Below, one piece after another: positions 60,357 through 64,000 of a stretch of 64,000 nucleotides of DNA (the stretch's first letter is position 1; every line of letters begins with the position of its first letter). The translations under genes were made by a program, and so were the position numbers. The notes beneath the pieces were generated by a model. The model was given only the letters and a program-made list of their open reading frames with translations, did not search any database and was not told the DNA's origin. This DNA is from Mumia flava (GTDB lineage Bacteria > Actinomycetota > Actinomycetes > Propionibacteriales > Nocardioidaceae), in the NCBI RefSeq assembly GCF_002797495.1, contig NZ_PGEZ01000001.1, forward strand, positions 1,612,001 through 1,676,000, read 5' to 3'.

Positions 60357-61052
60357 TCAGCCTCGCTCGACCGGACGCGCGGCCACCACGACGTTGTCCT
60401 CGTACCCCCGTTCGGGACGGTACCGCCCTCCGCAGGTGACGACATGCAGGCGAGGCGGCCCGGTCCGGGAGAACAACGCGGCGGTGTCCAGGTCCCGCTG
60501 GGCCACTCGTGTCACCGAGGTGATCCGGTAGACCACCCGTCGGCGGCCGGAGTCGACCACGATCCGGTCGCCCTTCCTCAGCCCGGCGACCCTCGCCAGG
60601 GGACCGATCCCGTCCTCCTCGGTGTCCACGTGCCCGGCGAGCACGGTGGCGCCGGCCTCGAACGGTCCCGGCCCGTAGCGGTACCACGAGACGGCCGTGG
60701 TGCGTCGTGGCAGCGCCATCTCGCCACGCTTGTCGACGCCCATCGCACGGACCGGCATCGACAGGTTCGCCGCGGGGATCCGGAGCCGCGACGGGGCCGG
60801 CGGCTCCTTCGCCGGCTTCGGGAGCGCGGCGGACCCACGGGGTTTCGCCGACGGCGCAGGCCGGGGAGCGGGCTGCTGGGCCGGCTCGAGGACGTCCTCG
60901 CCCAGGGCCGTCGCGCGCGGGAGCTCGGCGGCGAACGTCCGGTCCGGCTCACCGTCACCGCTGCGCTCCAGCGCAGCGGCGGTGAGCAGACCGCCGAGGA
61001 GGGCGGCCGTCAGGACGACGGCCACCCTCCGCGGGGATGGTGTTCGGATCAC
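60357..61052 (-). CDS. Class F sortase
   Basis: This 231-residue exported transpeptidase has an N-terminal signal/anchor helix (VAVVLTAALLGGLLTAAALE), a Pro/Ala-rich linker (40-90), then the sortase barrel: RIPAANLSMPV, the catalytic His in LAGHVD, the Cys in VVTCGG and the Arg in PERGYEDN. It cleaves a sorting signal and joins the protein to the wall. The GTG at 61052 overlaps the DUF4397 stop (GTGA), so both are coupled. It is the only sortase seen in the window, and the LPWTG giant is 17 kb away. Confidence 0.9.
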   Translation of the reverse strand: MIRTPSPRRVAVVLTAALLGGLLTAAALERSGDGEPDRTFAAELPRATALGEDVLEPAQQPAPRPAPSAKPRGSAALPKPAKEPPAPSRLRIPAANLSMPVRAMGVDKRGEMALPRRTTAVSWYRYGPGPFEAGATVLAGHVDTEEDGIGPLARVAGLRKGDRIVVDSGRRRVVYRITSVTRVAQRDLDTAALFSRTGPPRLHVVTCGGRYRPERGYEDNVVVAARPVERG

Positions 61053-61864
61053 CGGACCTCGGAACGCCGACGCGAGGTCAGCACGAGGGCCGCACCGGCG
61101 GCCGCGAGCGCGCCTGCACCGATGACCCAGAACGGGACCGCGTCGTCACCGGCGGCCTGGCCACCGGTCCCGCCGGGAACGCCCGACGGCGAGGAGTGCA
61201 GGCCGTCGATCGTCTGGACCGCGAGGTCCAGGTTGCCGTCCTCGGCGCTGCCCCACGCGTACACGATCGTGCTGACGCCCTCGGCGAGGTCGAGATCGGC
61301 CGGGCCGATGGCGACGTCGGACGTCCCGGCCAGGACCACGTCGGCGGAGACCGTCCCGGCCGGCAGGTCGGCGGACGCCTCGTCGGGGTTCTTCAGGTTG
61401 GTGAAGACGGCCTCCTCGTTGGCCCGGACGTCGACCGCGGGCGCCGCGGCGTCGTGCCGCACGGTCACCCGTGCCTCACCGGGCGCGGTCGCCGAGGTGT
61501 CGTTGACGTACGGGGTGAGCACAGGGTTGCCGTCGGCATCGAGGTGGGCCACCACCGAGAGGTTGGCACCCCCGGGGACGGCCACGCCGTTGGCCTCGAT
61601 GACCGCGTCGCCGTCAGGGCCGTCCCCCGCCGCGACGACCTTGAGGTCGTAGTCCCCCTCGGGGATCGCGACCGGGTCGGTGACGGTGCCCGGCTCGAAG
61701 TCGGTCAGCAGCGCCTCCCCGTTCGCGTAGACGTCGACGGTCGCCCCGGGTACGCCGTGGACCACCGTGACCTGGGCGTCGGCGGCCTGGGCCGCCGGCG
61801 CGAACATGAGTGCCGATGCCGCAACGGCTGCTGCGCCGGCGATCGTACGGATGAGCGTGCGCAT
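61049..61864 (-). CDS. Secreted DUF4397 surface protein
   Basis: This is a 271-residue protein. I chose the ATG at 61864 because of the GGAAGAGGAAG ribosome site and the signal peptide MRTLIRTIAGAAAVAASALMFAPAAQAA. Two DUF4397-type repeats (VTVVHGVPGATVDVYANGEALL and VTVRHDAAAPAVDVRANEEAVF) fill the body; the end is FWVIGAGALAAAGAALVLTSRRRSEVR, a membrane stop with a basic tail. No LPxTG is present; a non-canonical signal near VPGGTGG is possible. Coupling to the sortase suggests it is its substrate. Confidence 0.88.
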   Translation of the reverse strand: MRTLIRTIAGAAAVAASALMFAPAAQAADAQVTVVHGVPGATVDVYANGEALLTDFEPGTVTDPVAIPEGDYDLKVVAAGDGPDGDAVIEANGVAVPGGANLSVVAHLDADGNPVLTPYVNDTSATAPGEARVTVRHDAAAPAVDVRANEEAVFTNLKNPDEASADLPAGTVSADVVLAGTSDVAIGPADLDLAEGVSTIVYAWGSAEDGNLDLAVQTIDGLHSSPSGVPGGTGGQAAGDDAVPFWVIGAGALAAAGAALVLTSRRRSEVR

Positions 61865-61905
61865 GATGCTTCCTCTTCCTTCTCTCGGTCGTGTCACAGG
61901 TCGTG

Positions 61906-62583
61906 TCACAGGTCGATCGGACGCAGCACCCCGAGGATGCCGTGAGCGATCTGCCGGTTGCCCTTGTTGATGTCGAGGGCGAACGGGTTCAGGTAGGGGT
62001 CGCGGTCGTCGGGGTCCGCGTCGTGCAGCCGGACCACGCGGAACCAGCGCGACTTCACGTCGACCTCGATCGCGCCGCCCTGGGCGGTCGTCAGCGAGGC
62101 GCCGTCGACGCCGAGGGCGTCGCTGGAGGTCAGCGTGGCGCCGGGGACGACGTGGTAGAGCAGGACCTGCTCGATGGTGTCGACGCCGGCGGCGGCGACG
62201 ATCGCGTCGAACGCCCTCTTCTCCGAGCGGTACCAGCGGCCGGTGACGTCCTTGACGAACCGCTTGAACGACCAGTCGTTCGGGAGGAACGCCGTCACGG
62301 GCGTCGATCCGTCGGCGAGGACCGCCACCGGGCTGTCGGGCTTCGCGCCGACGACCGCGAGCACCGCCTCGGTGACGATGTCGTAGTCGCCGCCGCGACG
62401 GTCGAAACGGTTGCCGTCCGAGGTGAGCACCGCAGCGAGGCTGCGCTGCCCGTCCCCACCCTTCGCGCCGTCCTTGCCGGTCGGCGTCTGGGCGGATGCG
62501 GAGCCGGCCGGAGCGAGCACCCCGGCGGCGAGCAGCGGCGCGGCCAGCGCGGCCGCGGCGATCGTACGGATCTTCACGAGCAT
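61906..62583 (-). CDS. Secreted fasciclin (FAS1) domain protein
   Basis: This is a 225-residue protein with a signal peptide (MLVKIRTIAAAALAAPLLAAGVLAPAGSASAQ) and one FAS1-like domain: VTAFLPNDWSFKRFVKD (H1 box type), VEQVLLYHVVPGATLTSSDAL (H2 box region) and the last strand ANGILGVLRPIDL-like end (HGILGVLRPIDL). Fasciclin domains mediate adhesion. GGAGGGA lies just before the ATG. It begins the five-gene minus-strand run that ends with the sigma/anti-sigma pair, matching the SigK-MPT70/83 association of mycobacteria. Confidence 0.9.
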   Translation of the reverse strand: MLVKIRTIAAAALAAPLLAAGVLAPAGSASAQTPTGKDGAKGGDGQRSLAAVLTSDGNRFDRRGGDYDIVTEAVLAVVGAKPDSPVAVLADGSTPVTAFLPNDWSFKRFVKDVTGRWYRSEKRAFDAIVAAAGVDTIEQVLLYHVVPGATLTSSDALGVDGASLTTAQGGAIEVDVKSRWFRVVRLHDADPDDRDPYLNPFALDINKGNRQIAHGILGVLRPIDL

Positions 62584-62667
62584 TCCCTCCGTCGAGGGGC
62601 CACCGGCCGCGACCCCGTTATGAGGTACTTCGGGGAGGCTCGGCCGATGGTTGCCGCGAATCCGCGA

Positions 62668-63429
62668 TCAGGTGCGCCGTGGCCCTCGCGGAGGTTCGAC
62701 GGGGGACGCCTCGGCGCCGTCCGCGAAGGCCTGGGCGGCGTAGAGCAGCCAGCGGTGGACGGAGGCCGGCGAGCCGCCGGCGTAGTCGGCGAGCGCAGCC
62801 CCGTACGCCCGTCCCGCGGCGCGGTGCCCAGCCTCCGGCACGGTGAGCGCCGCCGGGTCGACTCCCCGGGCGACCAGCACCAGCCGCTCGGCCGCGCGCG
62901 CGACCAGACCGTTGTCCGACGCGAACGCCCCGGCCGTGGCCACCTCGGCGTGCACGACGGCTGCGACGACGAGCCCCGGGGCGTCGCTCGGCGCGGCGAG
63001 GGTCTGCGCGAGCGCCGTCAGCCGTCGCGCGCCTGCGGGGTCGACGGGACGTCCCAGATCGGCGTCGGCGACCCCACCGCGGGCGACCAGGGTGTGCAGG
63101 CGCGCCAGGGCCTGCAGGGGCGCTCGCTGCCAGGTCGGGACCAGGCCGAGCAGCTCCGTGGACATCCGGGCCGCCGCCAGCGCAAGCGGGTCGCCCTCGC
63201 CCGCACGCAGCGCCTCCAGGTCGTACGGCGCGCCCTCGATCGCGGCGCTGGCGGCCGCGCCGCGCAGCAGCGACTCGGCCGTCGCCTCGGGGCTCGTGCG
63301 TCGCAGCCCACGATCGCGCAGCAGCGAGTCGATCCCGTCACGGGTGGCGGCGAAGGCCGACGGGACGCCTTCGAGGTCCATCAGCGCGGAAAACGGGTCG
63401 GGCACGCCCTGCAGCGTACTCGGCGCCAT
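62668..63429 (-). CDS. Fic-like protein (Rv3662c-like)
   Basis: This is a 253-residue all-helical protein. The sequence VHAEVATAGAFASDNGLVARAAERL resembles a decayed Fic motif (HxFx(D/E)GNGRxxR): H, F, DNG and R are kept, but the first Gly-Asn order and the second Gly-Arg are lost. Catalytic AMP transfer is therefore doubtful. Its position beside the Rv3661-type HAD gene and tad locus matches Rv3662c, a conserved protein of unknown function. It is divergent from the next gene, 25 nt away. Confidence 0.78.
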   Translation of the reverse strand: MAPSTLQGVPDPFSALMDLEGVPSAFAATRDGIDSLLRDRGLRRTSPEATAESLLRGAAASAAIEGAPYDLEALRAGEGDPLALAAARMSTELLGLVPTWQRAPLQALARLHTLVARGGVADADLGRPVDPAGARRLTALAQTLAAPSDAPGLVVAAVVHAEVATAGAFASDNGLVARAAERLVLVARGVDPAALTVPEAGHRAAGRAYGAALADYAGGSPASVHRWLLYAAQAFADGAEASPVEPPRGPRRT

Positions 63430-63442
63430 GGTCCGGCTCGGT

Positions 63443-63448
63443 TAGCCT
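63443..63448 (+). promoter_or_regulatory. -10 box TAGCCT of the last methyltransferase
   Basis: TAGCCT, then six bases (CAGGGC), then the GTG at 63455: leaderless pattern in a 25-nt divergent gap that leaves no room for a leader. Confidence 0.55.
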
Positions 63449-63454
63449 CAGGGC

Positions 63455-64000
63455 GTGGACGGTCCGGGGAACCTCGAAGGCGCCTTCGACTCGCACGGGA
63501 CGCAGCCGGGCGAGTCGCTCGCCTATTCGCCACGCACCGTGCGGTGGCTGGTCGGGGACCGGCCCCTCCGCGTGCTCGAGCTCGGGGCCGGCGACGGTGC
63601 GATGACGACGGCACTGACCGAGCAGGACCACGACGTGGTCGCCGTCGACGTGGCCGCCGACGCGCTCGACCGGCTGTCACGCCGCGTCGACGTCACCGTG
63701 GTCCGCGCCGCAGCCGAACGCCTGCCGTTCTCCGCGGGGTCGTTCGACGTGGTGCTCGCCGCCCAGGCCTTCCACCAGTTCGACGCCGCGCGGGCCCTGC
63801 CCGAGATCGCACGCGTGCTCCGGACCGGCGGGCGGCTGGGCCTCGTCTGGCACGTACGCGACGAGTCCGTCCCGTGGGCGCGCCGCCTGTCCGCGCTGAT
63901 CGGCAGCGACGCCGACGACCTCGCCGACGTCGCGGAGCGCCTCCCGCTGTCCGGGCTGTTCTCGCTGCCCGAGCAGTCCGACCACGGAGTCTGGCACCGC
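63455..64000 (+). CDS. Class I SAM methyltransferase, 5' part
   Basis: The open frame runs from the GTG at 63455 to the window end (182 residues visible). It has the motif I LRVLELGAGDGAMTTAL, an acidic strand-2 end VAVDVAAD, AERLPFSAGSFDVVLAAQAFHQFD (motifs II-III) and EIARVLRTGGRLGLVWHVRD, the Methyltransf_11 pattern. Substrates of this group include small molecules, lipids and quinones; none can be assigned. Confidence 0.9.
   Translation, partial: MDGPGNLEGAFDSHGTQPGESLAYSPRTVRWLVGDRPLRVLELGAGDGAMTTALTEQDHDVVAVDVAADALDRLSRRVDVTVVRAAAERLPFSAGSFDVVLAAQAFHQFDAARALPEIARVLRTGGRLGLVWHVRDESVPWARRLSALIGSDADDLADVAERLPLSGLFSLPEQSDHGVWHR

Noticed and set aside
62668-63429. Active Fic AMP-transferase
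   Set aside because: The HPFxDGNGRxxR motif is only partly kept (H, F, DNG, R), so activity should not be claimed.
1-64000. Phage, insertion sequence or plasmid elements
   Set aside because: No transposase, integrase, terminase or replication genes, and gene density, GC and codon use look uniform.

Overview
This is a 64 kb piece of a very GC-rich actinobacterial chromosome. The lineage signs are two WhiB-type iron-sulfur regulators, an F420/FMN split-barrel protein, class F sortase, a Tad/Flp pilus locus of the mycobacterial type, GTG starts, 4-nt stop/start overlaps, and several genes whose start codon lies 6-8 nt after a TAnnnT box (leaderless). A Nocardioides/Aeromicrobium/Mumia-like member of the Propionibacteriales is my best guess; this is inference. 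No phage, insertion sequence, CRISPR array or rRNA is visible, and no gene-free stretch exceeds 300 nt.

Region 1 (1-14,125) is an acyl-CoA type catabolic locus. A plus-strand run (NTF2-like, SDR, DapB-like dehydrogenase, acyl-CoA ligase) converges on a minus-strand run (SCP2-type thiolase, carotenoid-cleavage-type oxygenase, tandem HxlR regulator, second acyl-CoA ligase, VOC protein). A further plus-strand run (thiolase, SDR, DUF1295 reductase-like membrane protein, TesB thioesterase) starts divergently from the SCP2 thiolase. The gene set suggests oxidative cleavage of a conjugated or isoprenoid-like substrate followed by CoA activation and thiolysis; the substrate cannot be read from the sequence.

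Region 2 (14,137-24,640) is mixed: a DUF389 membrane protein, a CarH-like MerR/B12 light-sensor candidate divergent from a WhiB gene, a secreted protein, an AceE-like thiamine-diphosphate enzyme, a TetR/MFS efflux pair with two visible operators, tRNA-Thr(CGU), chorismate mutase and a PPOX protein. Palindromic REP-like repeats follow.

Region 3 (24,652-35,030) is housekeeping on the minus strand: secreted peptidase-like lipoprotein, DNA polymerase III delta', an MFS-thymidylate kinase fusion, an LtrA-family protein cut by an in-frame TAG, an amine oxidase and topA. Region 4 (35,277-51,599) holds a 2,696-residue LPWTG cell-wall protein, a methyltransferase, the H+-pyrophosphatase hppA, a BldG-like STAS protein, an MrfA-like helicase and a WhiB7-like regulator that shares paired palindromes with a divergent TetR gene.

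Region 5 (52,301-64,000) is the Tad pilus operon (ssd/TadZ, TadA, TadB, TadC, two DUF4244 pilins, TadE, TadE-like), a divergent HAD phosphatase, and a five-gene minus-strand surface module (fasciclin, DUF4397, class F sortase, ECF sigma factor, RskA-type anti-sigma). The window ends with a Fic-like protein and the start of a SAM methyltransferase. The holB-topA-helicase-tad-HAD order resembles Mycobacterium tuberculosis Rv3644c-Rv3662c, so the giant surface protein, whiB7/tetR pair and sigma/sortase module stand out as lineage-specific additions.
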